Shown: in pieces, positions 23,701 to 35,424 of the stretch | Numbering within the stretch: position 1 is the first letter of the stretch | Layout: every line of letters starts with the position of its first letter | Assembly: GCA_946800325.1 (NCBI GenBank) | Contig: OX326957.1 | Coordinates: 50,240,307 to 50,304,306 of the forward strand | DNA length: 64,000 bases | From: Luzula sylvatica | Taxonomy: Eukaryota > Streptophyta > Magnoliopsida > Poales > Juncaceae | Direction: 5' to 3' | Notes under the pieces: model-generated | What the model was told of the DNA's origin: nothing | Seen by the model: only the letters and a program-made list of their open reading frames with translations | Databases searched by the model: none | Position numbers and translations under genes: made by a program

Positions 23701-24377
23701 GTATTTTTTTTTTTGAAGCATTTCTGGCATTAACCTTATTTAGAAAAATAAATCCGATTTAAAAAAAATATTCTAAAACTAATTCCAACCGAATTTTAAA
23801 AATCAGGTACCAAATGATTTTAAAAATCCTTTCCTTTAATTAAATTAATTACACAGTTAAGAACAAATTTGAAATCAGGAAAAAAAAACCGGGTTTTATA
23901 AACCGGTCAAGAATTCAACTTAATCAACTGATTGATAGCTCCCAATTTTACCCCCATATTCTCTACTAATTAGTTGATATATTTAATTAACATGATAACT
24001 AACACATATTATATAATTAAAAATTAATTAATATACAATAAAAATTCATTTCAATTAATAAATTTAAATCAGTACAAATTGATTATTGGTTATGTATTTT
24101 TAAATTACTAAACTAATTAAATTTAGGAAAAAAATGAACAATACACATGTTTTCAAACTTTATTCAGAAAAAACAACTTTGGGAAAAAATTTGATCTATG
24201 ACATTTTCGGACTCCGAGTCTCCGATTTTTGATGAAATTTCGGACTCTGAGAGTCGAAAAATTTTACCTGCTTATCACCCTCATAACACAATTAACCACA
24301 CTTATTAATCACTGAAAAATCGGAATATGAGAGTCCGAATTTTCTTCCAAATGTTTTATATATTTCATATGGAATAC

Positions 24378-24766
24378 ACCCAAATTGTACCCAATAATAC
24401 ACACAATTAACATATTTTTTAATAAAATTAATTAAATATTTAAAAAAATTATTTATTAAAAAAGTTATTCATCAAATGACAATAAATATCTTTGTAATAA
24501 ATTTTTTTTAATGAATAATATTAAAATTATGTTAAATATATCTTGATTAAAACCAATTGAACGATACGAAAACAGAACGAATCAAATGATATAAAATCAA
24601 CTGAACGATACGAAAACCGAACGGACAATCCATCGACTCGAAAACGTAATAACAATTTATTAAAATATATCTGGATTTTCTAATTATTCATTAAAAATTA
24701 TTTAAATATATAATTAATTTTATTAAAAAAATATTAATTGTGTGTATTATTGGGTACAATTTGGGT
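24378..24766. mobile_element. MITE, tandem copy 1 (389 bp)
   Basis: Terminal inverted repeats of about 35 bp or more: begins ACCCAAATTGTACCCAATAA and ends with its reverse complement. AT-rich interior with GAACGATACGAAAACCGAACG words. Same orientation as copy 2. Confidence 0.75.
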
Positions 24767-24828
24767 AAAAAAAAAATCGCCTCTGAGAGACCGAATTTTC
24801 TTCATAGCAAATTGTATTTATTGGGTAC

Positions 24829-25218
24829 ACCCAAATTGTACCCAATAATACACACAATTAATATTTTTTTTAATACAATTAATTCTATATTAAAAAATTA
24901 TTTATTAAAAAAATTATTCATCAAATGACAATAAATATTTTTGTAATAAATAATTTTTAATGAATAATATTAAAATTATGTTAAATATATCTTGATTAAA
25001 ATCAATTGAACGATACGAAAACCGAACGAATCAAATGATATAAAATCAACTGAACGATACGAAAATCGAACATACAATCCAACGACTCGAAAACGTAATA
25101 ACAATTTATTGAAATATATCTTGATTTTCTTATTATTCGTTAAAAAATATTTAAATATATAATTAATTTTATTAAAAAAATATTAATTGTGTGTATTATT
25201 ATTGGGTATAATTTGGGG
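24829..25218. mobile_element. MITE, tandem copy 2 (390 bp)
   Basis: Near-identical to copy 1, 451 bp downstream, with the same inverted ends (right end slightly decayed to TATAATTTGGGG). The 62 bp between copies contain CTCTGAGAGACCGAATTTTC, a version of the palindrome flanking the pair. Confidence 0.75.
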
Positions 25219-25255
25219 AGGGAGATGGGGTCCCATGAAAAATAGGAACATGAAA

Positions 25256-25337
25256 TTTCGGACTCTGAGAGGTCCGAAATTTCGGACTCAATTTCATGTG
25301 ACTCAATTTCACGAAATTTCGGACTCTGAGAGTCCGA
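25256..25337. repeat. Palindromes of the TCGGACTCTGAGAGTCCGA type
   Basis: Two palindromes here (about 25256-25276 and 25319-25337); related words at 24207-24260, 24326 and 24781. The last copy is a perfect 9-bp inverted repeat around one G. They bracket both MITEs. Confidence 0.7.
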
Positions 25338-25650
25338 TAGTGTCACATTTCAATTTTTGTTCAAAAGTGGTTTTTTTTCTGAATAAACTTTCAAAACGTG
25401 TACTGTTCATTTTTTTCCTTTATAAAACCCGATGTTCTTTCTCATTTTGTGGGCATGTCTAAATTACACAAATTAATTTAATTAAACGAACTGGTTATTA
25501 TAATCAGTTGGTACCGAATTTTTAAAATTCGATTTGGGTTAGTTTTCGAATATTTTTCAAAATCACGTTATTTTTCGAAATATTTTTGCAAAGAAGGTTA
25601 TTGTCACATATGCTCCTTTTTTTGCTTATTTTTTTAACAAAAAATATAGT

Positions 25651-25720
25651 GGCAAGAGTGGGACGCCCTTTCGGACCAGAACCTTAATCCGGCGTCTTAG
25701 ACCAACTCGGCCATCTCACC
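25651..25720 (-). pseudogene. tRNA-Leu(AAG)-like sequence lacking the T arm
   Basis: Read on minus: GGTGAGATGGCCGAGTTGG (acceptor strand, A box, D arm), an anticodon stem CCGGA/TCTGG with loop TTAAGGT giving AAG, and a class II variable arm TCCGAAAGGGCGT. The sequence then jumps to CCCACTCTTGCC, whose last seven bases pair with the first seven. The T arm with its GGTTCGAAT B box is missing, so pol III transcription and tRNA function are unlikely. It ends 7 bp from a CACTA insertion. Confidence 0.8.
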
Positions 25721-27184
25721 TTTGTTACACTACAACAGAATTGTGTATCAGCGACGGCAAAAACCGTCGCTAACAGTAAAAAAAACCGTCGCTAAAGGTA
25801 TTTTCGACGGCTAACCGTCGCTAATTATCCGTCGGAGAAAACCTCGTCGCCGATGTTACTTTCTCCGACGGGCCGTCGGAAATGCTAGTATCAGCGACGG
25901 CCCATTTTCTCCGACGGCCCGTCACAGAGTTTCTCCGACGGCCCGTCCCTGAATCCTTCACCGACGGCCCGTCCCTGAAGCCTTCACCGACGGCCCGTCC
26001 CTAAAAGGTATATTTTAATTTCTGTTAATTTTCAATATATTAATTTTTATAATTAATAAATTCAATTATTATTAATAAATATAATTATTTATATATTTAA
26101 TTAATACATATTTCGTATATATTATATGTTAAATATACTTAATTAAATATTAAGAATTTAAAATAGTTCATATTATATATTTTAATTAATTAATATTATA
26201 TTTATATTTTAATAATATTTTATTAATAATTTTGACACTATATATTTAATAATATATAATTAATTAATTAATATTATATTATAACAATTACAAATTATCA
26301 AAAGAATTACTATAAATGATAATAATAATTATAATCATAATCATATTAATTTTCGTACAAAATCCATACCAAATTAACAGTTATAAATTACAAATTTCGA
26401 CACAATCCTAAACTCGACAAATCGAAAACAATCCTAAACTCGACAATCCCAAATTAACAGTCACAAAACACGACAGTAATCGAAGATTACCAGTACCAGC
26501 ACCTGAAATTGCACAAATCGAAGAGTACCAGTACCGGTACCAGTACCAGCACCAGCACCTGAAATCGAATAGTACCAGTATCGGATTTCAGCATAGTTAA
26601 TCGTTAATCGAAGCTCCACAAAGTCTCGGCGAATTGTCGTCTTCAATCGAAGCTCCACAAAGACCCTGTTCCAGTACATGAAATTGCACAAATAAACACA
26701 AATCAGTCCAAGTTCATCGTTAATTCGACAAACAATTAACCAACTAATTCAATTAACCAAAGCCGTACCAGTCTTTATTTGTACCGATTAATCCTTTGTC
26801 GATCCATTGTCGATCCAATTCATCATGCATCCTCTGCCAATAAACAACCCCTGAAAATGAAAAAAATTGCAGAAAAGACCCTCAATTTTTTTAAAATTTC
26901 AGAACAACCCCTGAAATTTCGCAAATAAACAAAAAATCAGTCCAAATTGATGGTTAATTCAACAAACAATTAAAAATTACCTATTCAATTGATCGTTAAT
27001 TCAACTCATCGAAGCTCCATTTAATCGCAGCCGTACCACAACCCGCACCAGTCTTCGTGCATCGAACCGTACCATTTCCCAATTAACCCTAGCAGGCTAT
27101 TAGCGACGGGCCGTAGCAGGCTATTAGCGACAGTTTAGAGAGTAGCGACGGGCCGACGGAGAGCTTTTCAAAATATGACGGTTT

Positions 27185-28224
27185 TGAAGGAAATACAGTT
27201 TCGGATCAATCGTAAAAGTGTACAAAAAGATAAACGAATGTAAGCGTACATTCGTGGTCATATCTTTCAGTAGGAAAATCCATTTTGAATGGTTCAAATT
27301 GGGTTAGATAGATAATAAGATTATCTACAACCTTTATGTAGAAATATATTTCATACGAACGAAGTATCAGTGTCGTTTCTATGAAATACCGAAAGGGTAC
27401 AACATTATGACATACAGTTAGTAAAACAGTCATAATATTTGCATACGAACTTCAATTGGGCCAGGCCAAATTGGGATGGGTAGATAATAAGATTATCTAC
27501 AACTTTCTTGTAGGTTGAATTTCTGTCAGAGGAATTTACCAATTTCGTATGTACAGAATACTGAACAAGTTCATGCAGTTTTCTGTGTGAAAGGGTGTAT
27601 ATTGGATATACATGCCTTTTGGCCCATCCTAATCATATGTGATATAAATAGGATAATTCTCTCTCTTCTATTGAGTTAATTGATTGTTATTATTCAGAAT
27701 AATCCAGAAATATAGAGAGACATTTTTATATGTGATGAAAGAGTGCGAAAAGAGAGAAACGAGAAAAACAGTTTTTCTCGGAGTAGAGAATCAATTCAAT
27801 CATGCAAGTTCGCCGGTGCAGCGTCTAGGCAGTTGCATCCGCGACCGACGAACTCCGACTCACGGTGGATACAAGTAGAGGAGCGACACTTGTAGCTCTC
27901 CGATTGTGATCGAACCGAAGGAACGTCAACGAGAGTGAAAGACGGTGGAAGCGCTTGGACGTGGGACGCACGAAGACCACCGGAGACGTGTCAAGACGGT
28001 GAGAGACGTGTGGTATGTGACGCATGGACTACTCACCAACGTGACACCGGAGAAGGAAAAGATGCGAGCGATCAACCCGTCGTGCGTGATCAATTTCACG
28101 CTGGTAATCGTCTATCCTTCTATTGCATCGTACCCTCGAAGTCATGGCGTGATCTTTGATTTAGGGAACCGGACCGGGCCTACATATCCGCTGCGCGGGC
28201 CTGGGGACGGGTGAATTCCCAACA
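27185..28224 (+). mobile_element. Solo LTR of copia family alpha inside the CACTA element
   Basis: TGAAGGAAATACAGTTTCGG to GGTGAATTCCCAACA, the same LTR family as 39352-40327, 45751-46926 and 52480-53440 but in opposite orientation. Flanks GGTTT and TGTTT agree in 4 of 5 bases. It interrupts the CACTA, so it is younger than that insertion. Confidence 0.8.
27643..27650 (+). promoter_or_regulatory. TATA box of solo LTR
   Basis: TATAAATA followed about 20 bp later by a TC-rich likely start region; the same box is present in the other alpha LTRs (minus strand 52993-53000). Confidence 0.5.
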
Positions 28225-28468
28225 TGTTTTTAGTGGGCCTTCTGCGACGGGCTTTGTTTCGCCGACGGGCCGTAGCAGTTTATCAGCGACGGGTTTAGTG
28301 TTTAGCGACGGGCCGACGGAAATATTTAAACATATACGATGGGCCGTCGCTAATAAAACCGTCGGTAATATTCTTCTGCGACGGGCCGACGCAGAAAGTG
28401 CGTTTTATTTGCGACGGGCAGTCGCTGAAGTCAGACCCCCGTCGCTGATACCCAGTTCTGTTGTAGTG

Positions 28469-29316
28469 TTATTACATGTATTTCCTAAATATATATTATG
28501 TACATACATGTATTGACGATTTATGATGTATGTTTGATTTGATATTTGAAAATTGGGTTTTTCAAATATTATTTGTTCAATTTTTTTCTAAAAAATATTA
28601 TTTTTATATTAATTAATTATTTAGTTATATTGTTTACTAATTTTGACCTATTCGAATTAAATTATCAAATTATATTTATTTTTATTTTTAATAGTCCGAG
28701 AGTTTGCGTATTTTGAAATCACATTTTTGTGAGTATTTTCCGAAGTTCATAAACTTGATAGCTTAAATTCACGATTTCATTAAAATATATCAAATTAGAT
28801 AATGAATTATATTTGAAATCATATATACACACAGTCCACCCGAATACACCAAATGAAACATGCTCTTTTGTTTAAAAAAAAAATTGAAATGAAAAATAGT
28901 TCTGATTGCAAACCAATGTATATTATGTATTGACTACTAAATAATATTTTCAAAAAAATTCCTAATTCTTTGGATATTGTAAAAAATCATTTATCTTTTT
29001 GAAAACTCAAAAAAAAAAAAAAAACCTCAAGCGAAACTTTTGTTTTGAAATACATGTGTTGGCAAGTTAATAAGTATGGGGTAAGCACGATTATTCCTTC
29101 TTTTAGTCGCAAACACTATTTATTTAGATGGATTAAATGAGATTAAGCAATAAAGCAACAAAATCTTACCCCACCCCAAACGTAGATTAGTCTTAACTCC
29201 TTTTTTTCTACCCATTTGCCATTCATTTACTCTCTTTCGGTAATTTTTTATTACTTTCACCATATTCAACACTATCAAACTTTTAATTTTTGGTTTCTTA
29301 CCAAACGACATCCTTA
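28469..29316. other. Intergenic; nothing recognised
   Basis: AT-rich flank of the CACTA insertion without ORFs or repeats of note. Confidence 0.4.
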
Positions 29317-29866
29317 GGGCGTGTTTGGTAGGTCAGTTTTGTATAGCAGCAGGATACTCGTAGTTGCGGGAAACCAATATATGAATATCAGGAAACTAAG
29401 ATAGCAGGAATATGCAAAAATTATGAGTGTCGGATGTTTAAAAGGTGTTTGATGAAAACCATAAGATTAAATGTAGCGAATGAATTAAATATTTTAAAAT
29501 TTTATTATTTCTTTTGCAAATTTATAATTATCATAGTTATTTCTTAATCATATTAAAATATTATAATTATATCACATAAATAAATCATACCAATAATTTA
29601 ATGTCTAATAATAATAATTATTATTATTATTATTGTTATAATTATTATTACATTATTTTCAACATTTTTATTATGCATTTTATTATCGTCATCATTAATT
29701 CCGAATACATTTTTAATTATGGATTATTTGTTAATTAATACGATTATTATTGTTGTTATTATTATTATTATCATTATCATTAATTTCTAAATATATTTTT
29801 AATTATGTATTAATTTTTTTTTTATTATTATTATTATTAAATACATTTTTAATTATGCATTAATTC

Positions 29867-29903
<37 letters not shown>

Positions 29904-29965
29904 CCCAAATTTCTAAATAAATCATCATCGTCATTATTATTATTGATATTATTAATTTTTAAATA

Positions 29966-29999
<34 letters not shown>

Positions 30000-30630
30000 T
30001 TTATTTTTATTATTATTATATATTAGTGTTATTATTATTATTATTGTTTAAATTATTATTATTACAATAATTATTTTTTATTATAATAATAATTTATTAT
30101 TTATCTTTACAATTAACATGTAAACTTAAGAATAGTTAGAAAAATATATCATATAATGGAGACTACTAAAATATAAATTAAAAAAACGCCAAGACAATAT
30201 CTTTATATTTTTTCAAATAGATATAAATTAAGTAAAATTATCCAATAAAATTACTAAACTGAATCATAAAACTGAGAGGAGTTTTGGATTTCTCTTTCGG
30301 AAAATATATCATATAATGGAGACTACTAAAATTATTTTATTAATTTTTACACACCAATCCGTGAAAACTCCTCTCAGACTCAGACATAAGTTTCCAAAAA
30401 CCAACAAAAGTGATCCGCTCATAGTCATGCCTCATTCCTAGGTTTGAATCATAAAACCAGCATCAACAAATGAGGCACCCAACACCTCAAAATATAATCC
30501 TCACAAAACTTACCTTTATCTCAAAACTTAATCATGAAACTCCACTGCCGAACATCCCATTAGTGTCTTACTCCTTTACTCCTGCAAGAAGTTAATCCTG
30601 CCTTGTTCTCGTGCCAAACATAACCTATAT
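29317..30630. mobile_element. AT-rich TIR element related to 19061-19560
   Basis: Starts AGGGCGTGTTTGGTAGG and ends CTCGTGCCAAACATAACC, an imperfect inverted pair. The centre (29610-30120) is ATT/TTA trinucleotide repeat. The direct words AATATATCATATAATGGAGA (30143, 30302) are repeated inside. No coding capacity. Confidence 0.45.
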
Positions 30631-31662
30631 ATGAGTTAAATTTAATTTTGGACGGGGTTAAATATTTTTTGGATCAAAATATCATTCTATTTTCATATTT
30701 GATAGTTGAAATTCTATTTTTTCGTTATTTTTTATTAATTTTAAAAATTTCATAAATATTTTTTAACACATATAATAATTTCAAAAAGATTTTTTTTTTA
30801 ATTTTGTTGTTAATTTTTCATAAAAAAATAATAAATGAATATTAAAATTATATAACTATAACATATAAATGTAAAAATATTTATGTTTTTTTTAGTTAAT
30901 AAATAATAACGAAAAATAGTGTTTTTTAACTATCAAATATGAAAATAAACGGATATTTTGCTTTGAAAAATAATTAATTCCATCCAAAATTAAATTTAAT
31001 TCCTAGGGAGTATTTTGAAAATAAAAATTTGGTTTGAGCGGATTTTTTTGGAGTTCCCAAAACAATAAGATTATTTTTTACGATATCCAATTAAATTAGA
31101 ATTTTTTTTGAAAATTTCATAAAAATAATACGATCGTTCGAGTCGGCAAAATCTTCATTTGAATTTTATATTATCAATTTAAATTTAAATATCAGAAGGC
31201 CCATAAATATCAATTACTGTTTTGACCCAGTATAAAAAAATCATAAATATTAATATAATTTTAAGGCAGAAGAGGTTATTTTAGTAATTTGACTAAGCCG
31301 TAATAAATCACTAATCACATGTCTCTTTCCCGTTGGGGATCCCTATTCTATTGTAGAAACCATACAACGGCTATCTTTGACTCTCTCTCTCTCTCTCTCT
31401 CTCCTGATTTCTCGTAAAAAGCGACTTCTCTTTTTCTCTCTCACTCGTGGTCTTTCACTTTTCGTAAGATAACATAAATCTCCTCCCGAATTGGCATAAA
31501 TCCATTCTTTACCTCCTTTTTCTCTTGATTTATTGTCTTCTTTTATCTTCAATTTAATTTCCTTCCACTTTTCTGCCCTTTTTAGTATGATTTACTCATT
31601 TTTGTGGAAAAATCATGCAAATTGTTTTGATTTCTTTGCATTTCATTGATTTCCAATGAAAA
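30631..31662 (+). promoter_or_regulatory. Upstream region of the OCTOPUS-like gene
   Basis: AT-rich sequence then a CT repeat at 31379-31403 and TC-rich 5' leader. Inverted AT-rich words at 30640-30990 (AATTTAATTTTGGACGG and TCCATCCAAAATTAAATT) suggest a small decayed MITE of about 350 bp. Confidence 0.45.
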
Positions 31663-32526
31663 ATGGCTCTCGGAAATGGAAGTCTAGTGAGGTGTGTTAA
31701 GCACCCATCTCATTTATCGACTGGTTTCTGTTCTTTCTGTCTATTAGAAAGGCTATCAACTGTTGGATTGGCCAAACCCAACCCAGAAAAAACAGAAAAT
31801 TTCGATTGTGATGTAATTGAGATCTCCATCGTTTCCCCCAAATTTAAAGAAATCAAAGAAAAACCCAAAACGACACTACGCTCTCTCTTCGAATTGGATG
31901 ATGAAAAATCAGAAATTACAGAAGGATCTGAATCGAAATTGCCAATTGAAGATGAGTTTGAATCGAAGGAGTTACAACTGAGGAAAACTGGGGTTTCCGC
32001 AGAGGAGACCGAGTTGCATGAAAGGTGTTCGATGGAAAGCCCGAAAGAAAACCATTTGAAAAGAAGCTCCAGTTTGAGGTGCGCTTGTGAATGGATTGCA
32101 TGTTGTAATTGTGGCTCAGATAAAAAAACATATAATTGGAGTAAAGTTTTGGATAATAGCATAATAATTCCGCTTGGTGGTTTTGCGAGGAGACAGAGCC
32201 ATATGCTGAAGAGATCTTTATCTGAATCGTGCAAAGATAGAAGACCACACGAGGCAATAGCCCATGAAAAAAAGAATTCTGAAATTAGTCACATTTGCAA
32301 GGGTGAAAATGCAAAAAGAGTGGATTCTCAAAAGAAAGAGTGGAAACTTGGACGGAGCTGGAGTCTCCATTGCACTTCTTCTTCACCAAGCAGCAATAAT
32401 GGTGGAAAAAATGGGCTTTTGAGATTCTATTTTGCTCCGTCGAAAAACAACAGGAGGGGCGTAAACAAGAACGTGAAGAAAAAGAAGGGTTTGCTTGGAA
32501 TATTTGGGTTTAATGATTTAGCATAA
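31663..32526 (+). CDS. OCTOPUS-like protein (DUF740 family), 287 aa
   Basis: Plasma-membrane/peripheral scaffold-type family; OCTOPUS itself promotes phloem differentiation in Arabidopsis. Start ATG at 31663, single exon. The defining N-terminal motif is present: RCVKHPSHLSTGFCSFCLLERLS (Cys-x2-His-Pro, then TGFC-x2-CL-x-ERL) at residues 10-32. The middle is acidic and low-complexity; at 134-151 there is KRSSSLRCACEWIACCNCGS, then a Ser/Arg-rich stretch (RSLSESCKDRRPHE; KLGRSWSLHC) and a Lys-rich C-terminus (NKNVKKKKGLLGIFGFNDLA). OCTOPUS is more than twice as long, so this belongs to the short DUF740 branch. Function not directly inferable beyond family. Confidence 0.85.
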   Translation: MALGNGSLVRCVKHPSHLSTGFCSFCLLERLSTVGLAKPNPEKTENFDCDVIEISIVSPKFKEIKEKPKTTLRSLFELDDEKSEITEGSESKLPIEDEFESKELQLRKTGVSAEETELHERCSMESPKENHLKRSSSLRCACEWIACCNCGSDKKTYNWSKVLDNSIIIPLGGFARRQSHMLKRSLSESCKDRRPHEAIAHEKKNSEISHICKGENAKRVDSQKKEWKLGRSWSLHCTSSSPSSNNGGKNGLLRFYFAPSKNNRRGVNKNVKKKKGLLGIFGFNDLA

Positions 32527-33229
32527 TATTTTTTATTTATTTATTTTTTCTATTTGGTTTTTTAGAATTAATTACACAAATAAGTAGCTCGAGAATTTTG
32601 TCTTGAGAAGGTTAAGGAGTTTGTTTTTGCCACCGAAAAATCCACGATTCAATTCAGTAACTGTAGAAAATTGATTACCCAAATAAGTAGCACAGAAAAC
32701 TAAAAAACTTTTAACATAATCGCCACCGAAAAATCCACACAAGAAAAAGTGATTTGAACAGATATTGAATTTATGTCAATTCAATATCTGAAGAAAAAGT
32801 GCGATATACCTTGACTTACAAGAAACTAGCTTTATTCCGTACAATTGTGCAAGACAACATATTTATTTTTTTACATATTTTTTATATAATAAATAAAAAT
32901 AAATTGTGTACGAATTAAGACACTTGCGTTTGAACTAAATTAATCTAATCATGATATATTTGCAAATATCATGATGTCAATATATGCATAAGATTCATGA
33001 AATTAATCTATCACGAATATTATTTTCTGATATAATTTATATAAATATCATTTGTTCAGGTGCTTTTAAAATCGATTAATATAATCATTACATATTCGCA
33101 AATATATTTGATGTCAATAGATGCATTATAGTTACGGTTTATTAAAGGATCACAATGTGTCATATGAATACAACGGGAAGATGACAAAAAAACTCGCATA
33201 AATTTGATGTCACAAAATTTCATATATAC
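32527..33229. other. 3' flank of OCTOPUS-like gene; nothing else recognised
   Basis: Contains repeated words AAATAAGTAGC and GCCACCGAAAAATCCAC (32621-32635 and 32722-32739), a short tandem duplication. Confidence 0.4.
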
Positions 33230-33930
33230 CCGTGCAAAATAAACAAAAGCAAAAAAAGACCAAAATGTATAAAGGAAAAAATTGGGTAAAAAGGAAAATT
33301 TCAAAAAAAAATTGAACTTACGAAATTGCATTCATAAAGCTAAATTAAAAAAATGTATAAAGGAAAAAAATGTATAAAGAAAAAATGTATAAAGAAAAAA
33401 TTGCATTCATATATACCCGTGCAAAATGAACTTACGAAATTGCATTAAAAAAAAAATGTATAAAGGAAAAAATGTATAAGGAAAATTTCATACATAACCC
33501 GCCCAATGAGCAAATTAAAAAAAAAAATTGGAAAATAAGAAAAACTGAAAAAAATGATAAATGTGTAAAAAAAAGACCAAAATATATAAAAGAAGATCAA
33601 AATGTAAAAAACACCAAAATAGGAAATAGGAAAAAATAATCAAAATGTAAAAAATGACCAAAATATAAATGAAAAAAAAGACCAAAATATAAAATAAGAA
33701 AAAAGACCAAATTATAAATAAAAAAGTTCCAAAATATAAATAAAGGACCAAAATATAAAAAAAAAAAAAAAATTATAAAATAGGAAAAAAAATATCAAAA
33801 TGTAAATAAACCAAAAAAAATGAACAAAATATAAAATAAGAAAAAAAGACCAAAATGTAAAAAAACACCAAAATGTAAATAAAAAAGGACAAAAATATAA
33901 ATAAACCAAAAAAGATCAAAATATCAAGGA
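33230..33930. repeat. A-rich degenerate minisatellite
   Basis: About 700 bp of imperfect units around GACCAAAATATAAATAAAAA, plus a first part built on AAAATGTATAAAGGAAAA. It explains the Phe/Leu-rich minus-strand ORFs. Confidence 0.8.
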
Positions 33931-34009
33931 GGTGATGTGGCCTCATGTATGATCAAGATTTTTGTTTACTTTATATATAAGATAGAATGTATCATAAGTT
34001 ATAAACTTT

Positions 34010-34150
34010 TGGGACAGTGCAGGATTGTTGGGACGGCCCGTAGGAAGTATTTGGGACAGTATTTAATTTTTGGGACAGCCCGTAAGAAAATAGGACGACT
34101 ATTGGGACAGTCCGTACCTAAACTGACAACAATTTTGAGATGACCCGTTC
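34010..34150. repeat. Cluster of GGGACAGCCCGTA-like motifs
   Basis: Five or six variants of TTGGGACAG(C/T)CCGTA in 140 bp, resembling transposon subterminal repeats. No matching terminus was found. Confidence 0.5.
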
Positions 34151-34271
34151 CAAATGGATTTTTTTTGTGGATTTTTTTTGTGGTGGTTATATACAAAAAT
34201 ATGTTTTGCTAATTTCAATAATATATTTTGGACCTTGAATTTTTTTTTTGTTTTGTGGATTATTTTTACCA

Positions 34272-34274
34272 TTT

Positions 34275-34339
<65 letters not shown>
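34272..34339. repeat. (CT)n then (TA)n microsatellite
   Basis: About 17 CT units followed by 17 TA units; the TA run is the left target of the TIR element that starts at 34340. Confidence 0.9.
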
Positions 34340-34341
<2 letters not shown>

Positions 34342-34811
34342 GCCGGTTCCGTTGAGATTTTATTTTGAGTTCTTATTTCGAGTCCGAATCTAAACCGTTG
34401 ATTAAGATTTGATGAGTGGTGGATATTGATTTCAAAATCTGATATTTTACACACAGTCCATTTTCCTGCCCAAGATGAGTGCTTTGCATTTAATTTTCCT
34501 ACCCGAATCTATTGACCTGCCTAAAAAATTAGATTTTATACTGTTTCCTTGGTTGCACAACAAATCTCTCTTTCTTGCACGCCCAGCTTGGGCGTAAGCT
34601 TTTGCAAGCAGAGGATATTTATGTAGTTTCATGAAATTCAAAGTTATGTTCGACTTGTTTGTAATTTTTAATGTTTCATGAATCTTTTCAAAATTTAGTT
34701 TTCTATCTAAATTCTAATTGACAAAGCACATCAAACTGAGAAATTGCAGTAAATCAACACCTAATTGATGTTTTACTAACTCAATTAGAACAATATTTAC
34801 CACTGAACTAA

Positions 34812-35191
34812 GGGGGCGTTTGGTTCGTGCTTTAGAATTCCTATGCCTTGGCATCCATCATAATGTATTTCATTTCCATGTTTGGTTCAGACACTAGGTA
34901 ATAAAGTAACGTCATACACGATGCCCATGGGCATATTTCATGGGAATAGGATTACCACCAAAATTGGTGGTTTTTCTCTATTCCCATGGGCATTCCATCT
35001 CTTCAAATATTAAAAACTAAAATTATTCCAAAAAAGTTATTTATTTCACACAGTTTCTAAATTTGTAGGAAAAGAAGATGTACGAACCAAACATGACTAT
35101 TGTGTATGCCATGAAATACTATTCCATGGAATGAAATTCCTTGACATATAATATTCTAAGGCATATTTCAAAGCTCGAACCAAACGGCCCC
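34812..35191. mobile_element. Tourist-like MITE (380 bp)
   Basis: Ends GGGGGCGTTTGGTTCG and CGAACCAAACGGCCCC are inverted repeats with one mismatch, flanked by the 3-bp duplication TAA (34809-34811; 35192-35194) typical of PIF/Harbinger. The interior is foldback-like (GGAATGAAATTCC / CATAATGTATTTCATT). Confidence 0.88.
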
Positions 35192-35424
35192 TAAAAGACA
35201 CATGAAATTAGGAAAACAGTAAAATAACTATATTGAAAACAACACAAAGATTAATGGAACCGGGGAGGTCGAATCGATCTATACCGTGACATTCACTTTA
35301 AAGTTTAAACCTGATTTTGAACCTAATTAATTGATAAAGCCTGGTCGTCGAACACCTAACTGGCGACCCAATTAATAGGCGAAACCTAATCAGCAAAACC
35401 TGACAGTCTCCTTAGACCTGAATA

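Larger units (their letters stand above)
23710..25615. mobile_element. Long-inverted-repeat element, copy 1
   Basis: The left arm (GAAGCATTTCTGG, then TATTCTAAAACTAATTCC, CAGGTACCAAATGATTT) is roughly the reverse complement of the right arm (AGTTGGTACCGAATTTTT ... ATATGCTCC). Copy 2 at 60535-61545 has the same arms. It has no ORF, so it is non-autonomous; the superfamily is not identified (long arms suggest a Mutator-like element). Confidence 0.5.
25728..28468. mobile_element. Non-autonomous CACTA (En/Spm) transposon, 2741 bp
   Basis: Begins CACTACAACAGAATTGTG and ends with the matching inverted repeat ending TTGTAGTG; the inverted repeat extends about 28 bp (to ATCAGCGACGG) with two mismatches. 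The 3-bp target duplication TTA is exact (25725-25727 and 28469-28471). Both ends hold dense subterminal repeats, CCGTCGCTAA and CGACGGCCCGTC, the usual TnpA-like binding layout. No transposase ORF remains. A solo LTR has landed inside (27185-28224). Between 26460 and 26640 an ACCAGT-rich minisatellite is present. Confidence 0.93.

Noticed and set aside
31710..32234. 174-codon minus-strand ORF
   Set aside because: Shadow of the OCTOPUS-like gene.
33515..33909. Phe/Leu-rich ORFs that look like membrane proteins
   Set aside because: Produced by the A-rich minisatellite; no start context or conservation expected.
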